Numbered from the stretch's first letter, positions 44,583 to 62,162 are shown. The stretch: DNA of 64,000 bases from Halichondria panicea (GCF_963675165.1 NC_087392.1:327001-391000), one strand, 5' to 3'. Notes: generated by a model from the letters alone, not told the origin. A program made the numbers and translations.

Positions 44583-47559
44583 GCTTCAACTATATGGCTA
44601 CGCTAGTAACGATGAGAATGCTGTTCCCAGGCTATAATTAATGTGATCAATGCCGCACAATTGAACAAAGACATGTACTAAACTGGAGCTGTATAGACTA
44701 ACTCCCCTCAGCCAATTACCTGAGAACAAGTTGAACATGGAGCTAATATTGGACTAGACACCACTGCCAGCTGGGCCAGTGCTCTCAATATATATACAGC
44801 GACAAATATAACAACTTACTAGGAAAGCTTTTAGAACCTAATCATCAGCAGAGGAGGGTGGTCAATGGTTACCTAGCAACCTTGGCAGAGGTAACAGTGT
44901 ATAGCTACCACTCTGACCTAGAGCTAATGGACACCCTAAAATCAAAAACAGCGGAAGTAGTGAAATGGACACACTTACAGTGGATTGTAGTGCACTTGCA
45001 ACAGAGAATTGCCAAACAGCAAAACTGGATTGAACATTAATCAGGGCCAACACTGAAAGGGGAAATTATATTTAGCCTTATCTATCATATGATCTGTAAA
45101 GCCACCACCCCTAACCACTAAGCCATGCTCCCAGAGATTACAGATACAGATGCAGGCTATTATCTACATGTAATAAAATATTATTGTGGTTTTACTGTTA
45201 GGCAATTCTCCCTTGCAAGTGCACTGCAAATCCACTGTAAAAATACAATATAACCACGTGTGTACTGTACTGTGTGTGTGTGTGTGTGTGTGTGGGAGAC
45301 TGTCCCTTTCCCATTACATCACCACCACAAACACTGAGAGATAACTTAGTTAGTTGCAGATAAACACAAACACATTACAATCATGTACACAGCTTTACAC
45401 AGTGTGTGGCCAGGTGGGGCAGTACAGTACATCATGGCAATGCAAGAGTGGGTGTTCTACGGATCATTGCCATCGAGTTAGGGGGGGCGACTACATATGG
45501 TCTCTACTAGTACAAGCTGCTTAATTCTCAGATACTGCGTATACTAAAGGTTAGTCATGGGGAACCAACCAGAGGAATGGAACACTCCTTGACTGACGTC
45601 AGAGGGTTCATTGTGCTTGTGTGTGGCTATGACTGACGTCAGAGGGTTCATTGTGCTTGTGTGTGGCTATAGACTGTACTAGTATAGTGTGCACTGCAGG
45701 TATGCTTGAAATAATGAAGCTACTGACAGAATGCGTTGGTCAGGAAAGGTCACTGTTTGGAATCTATTTGCCCTAGCAATAGACACAATAGCACATACCA
45801 TGCCCTGGGGAAAGCAATGTTTCTATGCACGACTACATCACCCCAGGCCCTACCACAGTTAGCTCACACAGTTAGCTCACACCACTCAAGCACAGCTATC
45901 TCACAGCAGCCAGGCCCTACCACAGTTAGCTCACACTACCCAAGCACAGCTATCTCACAGCAGCCAGGCCCTACCACAGCTAGCTCACAGCATCCCAATG
46001 ATCTACCGCAGTTAGTTCACAACACACAAGCATAACTATACCTACCACAGCTAGCTCACAGCACCCAATGATCTACCACAGCTACCACACTGATAAAACA
46101 CACAGCACCTGAGGCCCAAGCTACCACAGCTAGCTCACAGCACCTGAGGCCCTAGGCTGCCCTCTACACGGAGATACAGATATTAAACATGTTGCTGATG
46201 TTTAGAACAACAGAGGCCCTGTATGCATGGGCTCACTTACCCAAGGTCAGGATGTCCCTTGAATGCAGAGGAGAGGTAGTCCTGATAAGTCCGAGAGCTT
46301 CCCTTGTCCACCATCTTGGAGGCAGAGTGGCCATGCAGCTTGCTGGCCTCACTCAACTTGATCTCTATGAGCCTTAGTTGGAACATCTTGAGCACCATTT
46401 CTTCACCCTCCGCCCCAGCTAACTCCAGCACCGTGCGATAGACCGCCTCCCTCTCCAGACTAGGCCACACCTGCACACAAGACACAACTCAAGTCACTAG
46501 CTTGACATTATATGATCATGGCGTATAATTATCATTAGACAATTATATAGCCTGTGAAAAATGAGTGAAATGCATGTGGGGGGTAATGCATGTGGGGGGT
46601 GCTGGAACAAGCTATTATGGGTTAGTTGATTAGCTCACCTCATTCCAAGTGGTAGAGAAGTGAGTGACACGTTTCTGCAGGAGTGAGCGATAAGCGTCCT
46701 TAGCTCTGTTCAGGTCTCCCTTACGAGACTCCAGGACCTTGTTGAAGGTGATGTAACCAGACAAAGGTCTTTTCCCATTCTTGGGTACTTTGTGCTTCTT
46801 TGCAGGATTGGCAATTGCAAAGAATGCTTCCTCCACATTAACACTCTCACGTGCCGACACCTCTACAAAAGGTACAGGTTTCTTCAAAACATGACTAACT
46901 ACGTTATTAGCAAATGTTATCTTGACTTCATCAACAGTATCACACTTGACGCAGGCAATCACAATCTTCCTCTTCCGTTTAGCCAATAGGGGCATTAGAA
47001 CAGACCAGTAGGAGAGTTGGTTGTCCATCTGCTTGCCCTCCAGACTGGGGTCAAACACACACACGTAACCGTACACCCCGAGGCCCTTCTCTGCAAAGTC
47101 TTCATTTGGGAACAGCTGAGTATTTCTAGTAGGTCCACGAATTCTTCGTATTCCACTTTCCACTGACTTGTATTTGACAGCGGTCTTTCCTCCACTGCTA
47201 CTCTTGAAGTGAGTTGCAGAGGCTCGAGTTAGATAGTCTTGAGAGGAGGGGTGAGCTTGTAATGTATGGTCTGCTGTACTGTACAACTCTGTCTGCTCCA
47301 CCACTTGGAACCGTGCTTTGCTTCCATCAGGTAGATGCTTAGTGGCAGCACCCCAGTAGATGAAGTGGTCTCCATTAGTCACTGGTTCATTCAGCCATTG
47401 GTTCTCACTCAGGCAGGTGTTGTGAGACTCGACATAAGATTCAGACCGCACAAACTTATTGCAGAGACAGGATTTTCCAGCACCTTCATAAAGACCGTTT
47501 GAGCTAATGATGGCCCGAGGGCATCCAACAACAGCTACTCTGTACACTCTGATAGCCAT
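39890..47559 (-). CDS. p190RhoGAP-like protein: GTPase and FF domains, without a RhoGAP domain, 4 coding exons
   Basis: Exons: 46639-47559, 46241-46470, 41938-42921, 39890-41354; 3600 nt, 1199 residues, all in phase. Residues 1-250 match the N-terminal GTPase domain of ARHGAP35/ARHGAP5: P-loop GLYEGAGKSCLCNKF, NGDHFIYWG (p190: NNDHFLYWG), HIVEQTE-like VVEQTELY, and KCD. An FF-domain region follows (VTHFSTTWNEV/WPSLEREAVYRT, about 295-365). The rest is Ser/Pro-rich with YDYVYSPRSS, PPLPPR and GGNIYEAIDDYRR (possible tyrosine phosphorylation and SH2/SH3 sites), plus a short conserved-looking helix block (RLVTKYVEAVRRLFTLPDVK). The last exon ends in SESEC and a stop; no RhoGAP arginine-finger domain is present where p190 has it. 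Intron 2 is 3.3 kb and repeat-rich. Confidence 0.75.
41430..41515. repeat. Purine-rich GGGGGAGA microsatellite
   Basis: Repeated GGGGGAGAG units interrupted by GTAGTACATGTACGTAG, in the last p190-like intron. Confidence 0.8.
41575..41925. repeat. Fold-back repeat copy in the p190-like gene
   Basis: CGACCATAACTTTAGTTC...GGTCCAATAACGTTAATTTT at the left, ATACCATATAGCCCATGATA in the core, and inverse arm with CTAGTTACAGAGCC at the right. It lies in the last intron, next to a GGGGGAGA purine repeat at 41430-41515. Confidence 0.8.
44507..44580. repeat. (AC)37 microsatellite
   Basis: Uninterrupted AC dinucleotides in the p190-like intron. Confidence 0.97.
45591..45670. promoter_or_regulatory. 40-bp perfect tandem duplication containing two consensus CRE sites
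   Basis: The unit beginning GACTGACGTCAGAGGGTTCA occurs twice without a change. Each copy holds the full palindrome TGACGTCA (45594-45601 and 45634-45641), the classic CREB/ATF binding site. Function as an intronic enhancer is inference. Confidence 0.5.
45840..46150. repeat. Degenerate minisatellite, unit about 57 bp
   Basis: Recurring CAGGCCCTACCACAGTTAGC / TCACAGCAGCC / AAGCACAGCTATC phrases, about five copies of decreasing similarity. Confidence 0.8.
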
Positions 47560-47702
47560 GACAGTTGATTATCTGATTGTGCACAGCTCGTTTGTAATTG
47601 TTTGGGTGACACACTTAATTTGTAAGCTATGAATAAGATTAAAAACAGGAAGAAAGAAATCAATAACGACTAGCTTAGTTTGTAGGAAATGCATGGGGAA
47701 GT

Positions 47703-48756
<1,054 letters not shown>

Positions 48757-48900
48757 GTTCCTCTTCTCCAGCTCTCTGGTGCTTTGTTGGCTTGAACTAA
48801 ACAACCTGGTAAAGATCGCTACAAAGACATGCCTCCAGCCACTCCCCTTCAGACACTGCATGCTGAAGTTTGAAGAGATCACAGTTAATGAATTACAACT
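48757..48900. promoter_or_regulatory. Compact bidirectional promoter region of TRAPPC3 and POT1
   Basis: 144 bp between divergent ATGs. A TTTGTTGGCTTGAACT region is centred in it. No TATA box was recognised. Confidence 0.55.
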
Positions 48901-51178
48901 ATGGCCACCAGCAGTAGCACTGACAAAGAGGAGAGACAGGTTCTCGGTTTCAAGACAGTCAAGGGTCTGGAGAGACATGTGCAGAAGCTGCAACTGAGAC
49001 GGATAATGATTGCTGATCTTAACATGAGCAGCGATATGGAAGGAGGTTACATTGGAGGTCGTGTTGTGGCCTCTCATGCCTCCTCCTACAGTCAAGGTCA
49101 TACTCTGACCATCTTTGTGAGGGACGAGTCTGTATCAGACACACAGGACGATAGCTGTCAGTTGTTGATGAACATCGATGGAGAGATAGCCGAGGATATG
49201 CCCAGTTTATTGTCGGAGGAGTTCATGTTATTTGTGAGCCATGGTTTGATTATGCTCAATGAAGTGGAGTTCAGCCAGGATCACGATTGTTGTTTGCAAG
49301 TCAAGGGGCCACAGCCAAGAGTCTGGATTGTCCACAAGAGTGCAGAGAAGCCCGGGTTCTTCCAGCGGCAGTCCTGCAAGGCAGCCTGGTTCCAGAAGCA
49401 AAAGAAGAGGTTGGAAGTTGAGGCAGCTGAACCCAAAGAGTATGTGTGCATGTTCTACTTTATACAGTACATGTACAAAAGTATGTACGCTTTGGCCTTA
49501 TCATTTGTTAATTAAATGATGTAATTATCGGTCTCACTCAACTATCTTTCTCCCCATGATCAGGACCTCCCCACCCATACCCTCGGCTGTCCAGGACTCT
49601 CAACAATCTACTCAAAATGCGGACAACTATTCCCTCCCCTCCGACTACAACTTCCCTCCTGACTCAGCATTTATCTCCTCTGCTGATGACACGAGTACAG
49701 CTAGCAGTAGTAGCAGTAGCAATGAGTCCGATATTCCCTGGGAGAGTAGACAAGTCAAGCGAGGAGACACTGGACGCAAGTATGTGTACAAGAACCTATC
49801 AGAGATACAATCTGGAGACAAGAAGATGTACGTGTATGCCGTTGTCAAGGATTTCACAGAGCCCACACAGACACGCGGCACTGACGTATACTCTGTAATG
49901 TGGTTGATCGATGAAAGTACCCAAGCTGGAATCAAATGTCTCAGCTTTGCTCGAAGTGTAGACAAGCTTCCCCAAGTACGCAGGAAAGGTGACGTGGTGT
50001 CCCTTCATCGCGTGTACTCTGAAGTGTACCAATCTTGTCTACAATTGATTAACAATCGATTTTCCAGCTCGTTGAGATTCAGTGGTAAAGTAGGTGGATC
50101 GCTGAAAGCCCACACGAGCGCATTGTCATACACCCTCTCTCGTGAGGATAAGCAGAGGGTCAGGCAACTGAGGGCATGGTACCTACAGCAAAGCAGAGGA
50201 CACTGTATCAAGGTCAAGGATGTCACCGAAGAGTCATCGTTTGGACTCACCTGCCAACTAGTTAGTGTCTCTGTAACTGGTGACTGTCTTGTATTGACCG
50301 TGTGGGATGGCACTAAACCCAACCTCTCTCTGCACACACGACAAGTGGGCAAGGAAGACGATTTGAGAACTGTTCAAGCACTCAAGACTGTAGCCTATGG
50401 ATTTACATACCAAGTGGCCATCAAAGACCTCTCACATTGTACCCCTGCACTGAAACCTGGTAGCATTTTGCTCATCAACAACGTTACAACTGCCACAATC
50501 GATGGACAAGTTGAACTTTGTGTAAACGATCAAAAACTGAACGACTGCATTGAGGTCCTCCAGGCACGAGATTATGCACACGTAGAGCTATTGGAGACCC
50601 TCCAAAGTGTGTCTGGCCCCACTACAACAACCACCCCTCATGCACAGGCCCCCTACATTACAATCGCCACTCTTCATCAACTCACTGAGGTCCCACTGAG
50701 AGCACACTTGAGAGTCAAGATGGTAGCCATTTGTACCCAAAGCCTTGAGGACATGGTCAGACTGCACTGCACCCATTGTGGTCTACTGGAGCATCTCACA
50801 CCAGAAACAAACGTTAATGCTAAAGGATTGTCTACCCTCCCTTGTCCCCGTTGCCCCAGGAAATCATTCCCTCACTGCTCCTATGTGTTCCAGATGACTG
50901 TCACTGACTTGAGTGGGGAGGTGGTCATCCTACACGTTGCCTACCATGAAGCCGCCAAACTCCTGGGAAAAGTCCACCCCACCAATCTGTACCGTTGCCA
51001 AACCCCTCGCTATCGATTGTTGCAAAGGCTGAACCATTTCACAGGTGGAAATAATCCGTTCAGCCCTCAGACTAACCAGCCCAGACCCTGGATAGAGTGC
51101 TGTGTCGTCAAGATCAAGTATGAAGAGGCTTTCTACCACGTCTTGTTTGACACGAGCATCACCATGGACACTGTCTAA
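48901..51178 (+). CDS. POT1: POT1 telomere-protection protein with an extra N-terminal domain, 2 exons
   Basis: Exons 48901-49439 and 49564-51178; 2154 nt, 717 residues, joined in phase 2. OB1 begins near residue 250 (YVYKNLSEIQSGDKKMYVYA; GTDVYSVMWLID corresponds to human GTDYCSVVTIVD). OB2 follows (SFGLTCQLVSVSV, VWDGTK). The C-terminal OB3 carries a zinc pair, HCTHC near 581 and CPRC near 608, and ends PWIECCVVKIKY...YHVLFDTSI, like human PWLECFIKSYNV...YQIFDTTV. POT1 binds single-stranded telomeric DNA within shelterin and docks TPP1 through its C-terminus. Two oddities: about 180 extra N-terminal residues that look like another OB fold, and only about 25 residues between the zinc pairs, leaving no room for the vertebrate Holliday-junction-resolvase-like insert. 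Confidence 0.92.
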
Positions 51179-51476
51179 CTCTAGATCTCTTAATTGCCCT
51201 GACTGACAGAGACTACTAGAATTATTGCCATCTCGATCCTTATTGTTGTGTTAATTGTGTCTACTTACATGCTATTATCACATTAAGTTGTTTCATCAAT
51301 AATAAATTACTAGCTCACTTTATGGCTGTTATGAAAATTATCTTCATTGCACAACAATCTTGATATCCATAATAATTATAGCTATTATAATTATTGCCAA
51401 ATAATCACAGTAATTGAAACAATGATGTTCATTCAATCAACAAGATACAGTAGCTAATAAACAATAAAAGTGAGAG
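51179..51476. other. Convergent 3' spacer of POT1 and PACRG
   Basis: AATAAATTAC at 51300 is a probable POT1 poly(A) signal. Otherwise AT-rich, nothing else seen. Confidence 0.6.
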
Positions 51477-52429
51477 TTAACTTGTTTGTACGCATGATTC
51501 GTAGGTGGGAACCATGTACTTGATGTTGATGAAAGCGTCTGGTCCACCTCGTTTCTCAAAATGCTCCAGTGTCTCCTGCACAAGGTCTCCAATATTCTCT
51601 CTCTTTTGCTGGCTGTAGTCAATGCCATCCCCAGAGTTCACTATAAGAGAGAGAGGGAGGTTAGACTATGAACACAGTCAGTGCTGGCTTACAGTTCTTG
51701 GACTTGAAGATATTGAGGGTGGGCAGTATCTGTCTGTAATATGGTACCAGTGCTTCTCCCACTAGGTCAGCAGATACCACTAGACGTTGAAGGATCTTGA
51801 GGGTCGTGCAAATCACCTTGATGTTTCTCGTGTTGAGAGCATCTGAGGGATGGGGGTGTGTTGAGTGAATTAATAGCAGTTGATGAGAGGGGCTTACTCT
51901 TGATGGGGATGATGAGCTGAGGAATGACTGGCAGAATCTTGCTTCCTCCGTGCTCCAGCATGTCATGAACTCCTTGTCTGGCAAAGAACTCGTACGGATG
52001 ATCCGTCTCACATAGACCATCAAAAAACAGTGGGAGGTAGTGATGATAGTCCAGCTTCTCTATTTCCACCTACAAGGGAAGGGTACAGTCAAGGGGAGGC
52101 AAGGGAGATCTGGTGGAATAGTAATAACAAACCTTCCAAGCAATCTTGTTGCCTTTGGTGTCGTGCTCTAGGGCTATGGGAAAATCTCCTCTGTCGTAAA
52201 ACTTTCTGAATGAAGTCTTTGTAGAAGGTCGCTCTGTGAAGGCTCCAGCCTTGGGAGGTCCCATCACCTAGGTAGTGGAGACAATGTTGTAGTGCAGTGT
52301 GTGTGTGTGTTGCCTTACCTCCACGTTCTTCATGCTAGCCTTGATAGTGAAGCCTGGAGCTTGGGACTTGGTGGTGGAGGCGACCTTCTGGGGAGAAATA
52401 CTCAAAGCAGTGGCCACAGCGGTCGCCAT
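51477..52429 (-). CDS. PACRG: PACRG, parkin co-regulated axonemal protein, 5 exons
   Basis: Starts at ATG 52427-52429. [82 protein letters not shown] and [19 protein letters not shown] are almost identical to vertebrate PACRG. It ends [17 protein letters not shown] is an alpha-helical repeat protein at the inner junction between A and B tubules of ciliary doublets, with FAP20. In vertebrates it shares a promoter with parkin; here the upstream neighbour is TRAPPC3/POT1 territory and no parkin gene is visible. Confidence 0.97.
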
Positions 52430-52784
52430 TCTCTTGATGAAACTCTTTACTGTGTGTCTTCTTACAGTTGCTATGCCAACTTGTTTATGTTCTAATTATA
52501 CGTCAAATTTTAATAGAACAAAAAATATTCCCCTCCTGATTTTTTCATAAGGTAAAGGGCAACAAAGTAAAATATGGTTTTTGACTACACAGAACGCTAA
52601 AAATGTTTGTTCCTCCAGTCTTAAAAATACACACAAAAAAGAGACCTGTTTAAAAACAAAATAAACTAATTTAACATGTAACAGTTCCAGTATAATGACT
52701 ACTCTTATGTATGGGGGTCCATATATCTGCAGGGAAATAATTGCAATATCATTACAGAATTTTGCATTTAGCTATAACTTACAT
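52430..52784. other. Spacer between PACRG 5' end and ERM gene 1 3' end
   Basis: AT-rich, with several T-runs and an AATAAAC on the plus strand. It holds the PACRG promoter and ERM 3' UTR. No gene seen. Confidence 0.5.
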
Positions 52785-55396
<2,612 letters not shown>

Positions 55397-56081
55397 CTTG
55401 ATAGTGGTTTATGAGACAGGAGATGATGATTTGAGATCAACTCTGCAGAAACAAACGGAATGCAACTAACACAGTGTTTAGTGATCATGCAGTAGCTGCA
55501 ATCAAAGCACTTACTGATGGTCTGTAGAGTTCCTTGCTGCACTCGGGTACTAGAGAGAGAGATGTCCACCCACTGCAACTGTTACTTCAAAGTGAAGATG
55601 CAACAACAAGCGATGCAGACACGCCCCAAAAGTTCCCAGGGTACCTCATCACGCATGCGCAGTAAGGACAGCCTCTATTACAAACCGCGAGTAAAAGCTA
55701 AATACCCGCGGTTTCTAATCGAGATCCGTTGGGTGTGTCAGCAATTTTGTTGACCTACCTCATGTGGGTGGTCGTGATGAATAGCATTCATTGTGGGGGC
55801 GTATTCATTGAGAATGGGATGTATACTTTTAACTGGGAGTGCTAACTGTACACACACACACACAGATGCATGCACGAGATTCATGTCAATGAAATTTAAC
55901 AAAATTAATGAAAAACTCAACAAAATAATTATAAAACAAGCAAAAAGAACTCTTAACTTTTATACAAACTTTAATTAAGACAAATATTGATTCATGAATT
56001 TGGTGATTAAGCTACTACTGCTACACTGAGTGTATAAAACCATTCGCTCTATTTATTCTGTGTCACTGATTTAGTTACTCA
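55397..56081. other. Spacer between the two ERM genes
   Basis: Contains the promoter and probable 5' UTR exon of ERM copy 1 (donor-like sequence near 55440-55560) and the 3' UTR of copy 2. A CA tract lies at 55850. No gene seen. Confidence 0.5.
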
Positions 56082-59231
<3,150 letters not shown>

Positions 59232-59690
59232 CTTGACCGGAGCTCTGAAGACACAACAAGTGAAGGGAGGTACAGAGAGAAGTCACTATACTGACACCGC
59301 TGTTAATATAGCCACAGCCTAAACTTGAGACGATAAAGTGGAACTAAACATGGATGTGGGATGGATAGGACACGCCTAGCATGCAATCTAAACTGCTCCA
59401 GCAGCTGACCATGATTTATAAAACCATTGTGACTTGCCTATAGCTATATAGGAGAGCTATGGATAATGAATAACACAATAATCAACAATAACGCAATAAC
59501 TAAAAGATAAAAAGAAACAATCAACAATATTAAAGATAAAAGATAAGAACAAACAAGCAACAACAATATTATTTTTGTTCAGTTCAGTATCAGTACAGTC
59601 ATGTGACTAACTGCACAACAGAGAAGTATGGCATAAGTTATTTGACCGAACCACCACTCTTAATAATCACATGCTGGTGGGTCTAAAGCA
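59232..59690. other. Upstream region of ERM copy 2
   Basis: Promoter and probable 5' UTR of ERM copy 2. A/T-rich with short AACAATAA and AAAGATAAAAGATAA repeats at 59470-59570. No gene seen. Confidence 0.5.
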
Positions 59691-60010
59691 GTGGAGGGCC
59701 TCCCTGATATCCCCCGCTGTTGTATACGCGTAGGGAGGCCTCCTAAGTAAGGGGGTGGAGGAACCTCAGCCACAAATAGTTTTGGCCTTCTCAGCTGCTG
59801 CTGCTGTTTTTAGGATTGCAAACCCGAACGTGATGGGATATCACAATCTATATACAATAGAGAAGTATAGCACAAGTTAATTGACTGAACTACTATACCC
59901 TTAATAATGACTCACACTTTCCCTGAAACAACGAAGGAAGGCCTCCTTAACATCCCCTACAGAAACGCCTGGAGATAGCCCACCCAAATGTATTTTCCTG
60001 GACGCTGTCT
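59691..60010 (-). pseudogene. RRM-domain gene fragments, two adjacent partial copies
   Basis: An exon-like block at 59916-60008 has a CTCCCTCACAG acceptor and an AGT|GTGAGTC donor. Its 31 codons read RKIHLGGLSPGVSVGDVKEA and so on, an RNP2-type beta1 and helix 1 of an RNA-recognition motif. Downstream, near 59775-59850, FGFAILKTAAAAEKAKTI resembles RNP1 and helix 2, but it is out of frame with the IVIS sequence just before it. A third piece at about 59696-59775 (YLGGLPTRIQQ, then GDIREALHCF in another frame) is a further decayed copy of the first exon. The intron after each block is also conserved (CATTATTAAGGGTATAGT), so DNA segments, not processed mRNA, were duplicated. Confidence 0.6.
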
Positions 60011-60408
60011 GTGAGGGAGTAGAGGAACCAGTGACATAAGTCTAGTTGAGGCAATGATTCAGCTCATAATCATTATAGCCTATAATTATAATATGCACAA
60101 CATTCATGGAGTCTCGGCTGTCAATTCCTTCGATCCTATTGACCTGACCACATGCAAAACACTTGCAACACACATTGGCTCTTTAACATTTGACGAACAC
60201 CACATTATACATGGCCCTCATGGTTTCTGCTGATGGACTATGCAGATGGATCTGCAGGGATGTTTTTGGCTGGGTTATAGCTCAGGAGGTGGGGTAGTCC
60301 ATCAAGCATGGGAAAGGTGAGGTGAGATGAGTGAGCTGAGGTAGGTGCATCAGTGGATGAGCAGTTGCTCTTACTCAGTTAGGAGGCCTCCCTACGCGTG
60401 TACAGTCA
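59722..60408. repeat. Distant inverted repeat around the RRM fragments
   Basis: TACGCGTAGGGAGGCCTCCT AAGTAAG at 59729-59755 recurs in inverse orientation at about 60378-60405 (TTAGGAGGCCTCCCTACGCG). It is a partial inverted copy of the decayed RRM exon. Confidence 0.65.
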
Positions 60409-61104
60409 TAATTATGTGTATTTACGAGAAGTGTATAGACTTGGTGCTTGTGCATGAATTAATGATACTACAGCACTCACTATGGTAACCACAACCACTT
60501 CAAGTATACAAGGCGCTAAGCTAACAATAACAACACTGATAGCTATAGGAAAGGCCATGAATAACAATAAATCATTACTTATTTCATTGCAAATCTCCCC
60601 AGCTAGTACGTAGCTTTATTCGTTTATCTAATACATAATTATGCCAATAGTATAAATATCAGTTGTAGGTACTTAACATGGCCACACCCAATTCTGCATT
60701 CCTGAGCGTGACATACATACACACAGTATTAAAGCATTGAGTTCAACCCCGGAAGTTATTATGGCTTCATTTATGCTTTATGTGGTGGACAAGTATGCCT
60801 GGGACTTCTACATGGAAAATGCTAACTTTTAGCTGGTTGGAGCTTACCAGCTCTACAGTGTATAGATAGAAGCGCTTTTTAACAAGGAATCCAATGGTAT
60901 ATGAAAGTTGAATTTTAGTAAAGCATGACAAAGTTATGGCAACTTTATGAAGGTCAAACTCAACACAAATAGATTTTAGTTGCATGCTTTACATGTGCTA
61001 AGGTGCTCGGCAATTTGTATATATCTCCCCATACATATAAAATGTGATGGTAAACCTACTATAAAACATGCATGCATGCAGATACCAACAATATTTAATA
61101 CACA
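60409..61104. other. Gene-poor stretch
   Basis: AT-rich sequence with no supported gene and no clear repeat. Open frames here are short and of low complexity. Confidence 0.5.
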
Positions 61105-61450
61105 TGCATGTACATGATCACTCACTGGGCATTTCCTCTTAGGAGGAGGAGTGGACGCAGTATAGCACCGGGTACCTGTGGAGGAAGTGCAGGGGTCAAT
61201 GACATCACGTGTAACGAATGGCATGCTGATATGGTGCTAACTGTGGATGTGAAAAAGAGTTAAAATTTTGCATACATGCTAACAATTATAGGGGCAATTA
61301 CCAAGCTATTCCACATATATAGCTAGCACACTCATGATAATAATTATATCGAATGTAATACGTGACACTCACTCCACATCTTGTTACCCTCAAGTCCTAG
61401 GGCCATTGGGCCTCCTGTTGTGGTAGTTGCAGTGGTTGGAGTAGGCTGTG
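61105..61450 (-). other. Possible small exons of unknown gene
   Basis: On the minus strand, ATG at 61222-61224 opens MPFVTRDVIDPCTSSTGTRC and continues YTASTPPPKRKCP to a good donor (CCCA|GTGAGTG). Upstream, 61385-61447 has an acceptor-like CTCACAG, the text TTATTTTGGPMALGLEGNK, and a donor. The two do not join in frame from the ATG reading. Part of this text is shared with the Cys-rich fragment at 61.9 kb in the opposite coding sense. Function unknown; it may not be a gene. Confidence 0.25.
61379..61418. repeat. 40-bp sequence duplicated at 61898-61935
   Basis: CATCTTGTTACCCTCAAGTC CTAGGGCCATTGGGCCTCC occurs at both places in the same orientation. Confidence 0.9.
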
Positions 61451-61728
61451 AGGAATTAATCAGTCCATGACATGAATAATTAACTAAATCAAGCACTGAC
61501 TGACACTGACACTTAATTAAGCCTTTATCATTATAGTTGCTTTTATCTTCCAGGCCGGCAACAAAAATGTTTATTGAACACTAGTAGATCTACAGTGGCA
61601 TTCCATAATAGTTGTGTCTGCTCCCACAATAATTATTAGTGGGTGGGGATGGAGGCCTTGTCCCCCACCCACACTTCTGATCACTTCCCATTATTTTAGT
61701 ATATATTACTTCCTCCATCTGCAAAGCG

Positions 61729-62019
61729 TTGTCTCTCTCAACAAGACGTGTCTGTATAGCTCATACGACTCCTCTCCTCCACTCAGCGTCTAGATCTCCC
61801 CTGCAACTGAAGCTCATCCCTCACATCATGGCCTGCTGCAGATGCAGTAGTGGCACCTGCCTGAAGTGTGTCTGTGCCCGGGGAGGCAGACCCTGCATCT
61901 TGTTACCCTCAAGTCCTAGGGCCATTGGGCCTCCCCTGTGGTGGTACATTGTGAGCAGGGCAGTGGCTGGAGTAGATTGGCCTATCGGCCGTGAGGGAAT
62001 TGGAGGAATCAGAGCATGA
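61729..62019 (+). pseudogene. Cys-rich (CXC-like) gene fragment
   Basis: An open frame includes MACCRCSSGTCLKCVCARGG followed by RPCILLPSSP. The spacing CxCxxGxCxxCxCxxxGRxC recalls tesmin/CXC-type Cys-rich motifs. The expected following CxxC...C part is not maintained. A possible second, more decayed relative lies at about 63020-63120 (CACNCGRE / GGNSCSLASLG). No intron signals or partners support a complete gene. Confidence 0.35.
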
Positions 62020-62056
62020 CATGAACTAAATCAAGTACATGCTTCTGTATATAATT

Positions 62057-62162
62057 ACCGTATCCTCGCGAAAATACGCCCACCTTTTTCTTCAAGCAGT
62101 TTAGGCTATTAGGGGGCGGGCGCTTAATCGCGAACGGCGGCTTTCACTCGAATATACGGTAC
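62057..62162. mobile_element. Small inverted-repeat DNA element (Tc1/mariner-like MITE)
   Basis: Starts TACCGTATCCTCGCGAAAAT and ends CTCGAATATACGGTA. The ends are inverted (CCGTAT / ATACGG) and flanked by TA. About 100 bp; no coding capacity. Confidence 0.5.

Larger units (their letters stand above)
42922..46240. other. Long intron of the p190-like gene
   Basis: 3.3 kb between FF-coding and tail-coding exons. It contains CA/TG tracts (42930-43015, 44507-44580), a 40-bp duplication with CRE sites (45591-45670) and a degenerate minisatellite (45840-46150). An isolated segment at 43000-43031 (acceptor-like CTCCACAG) does not make a convincing exon. Alternative first exons could lie here but none can be supported. 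Confidence 0.55.

Noticed and set aside
43870-46160. Separate gene inside the long p190-like intron
   Set aside because: Frames are short, repeat-derived or without recognisable domains.
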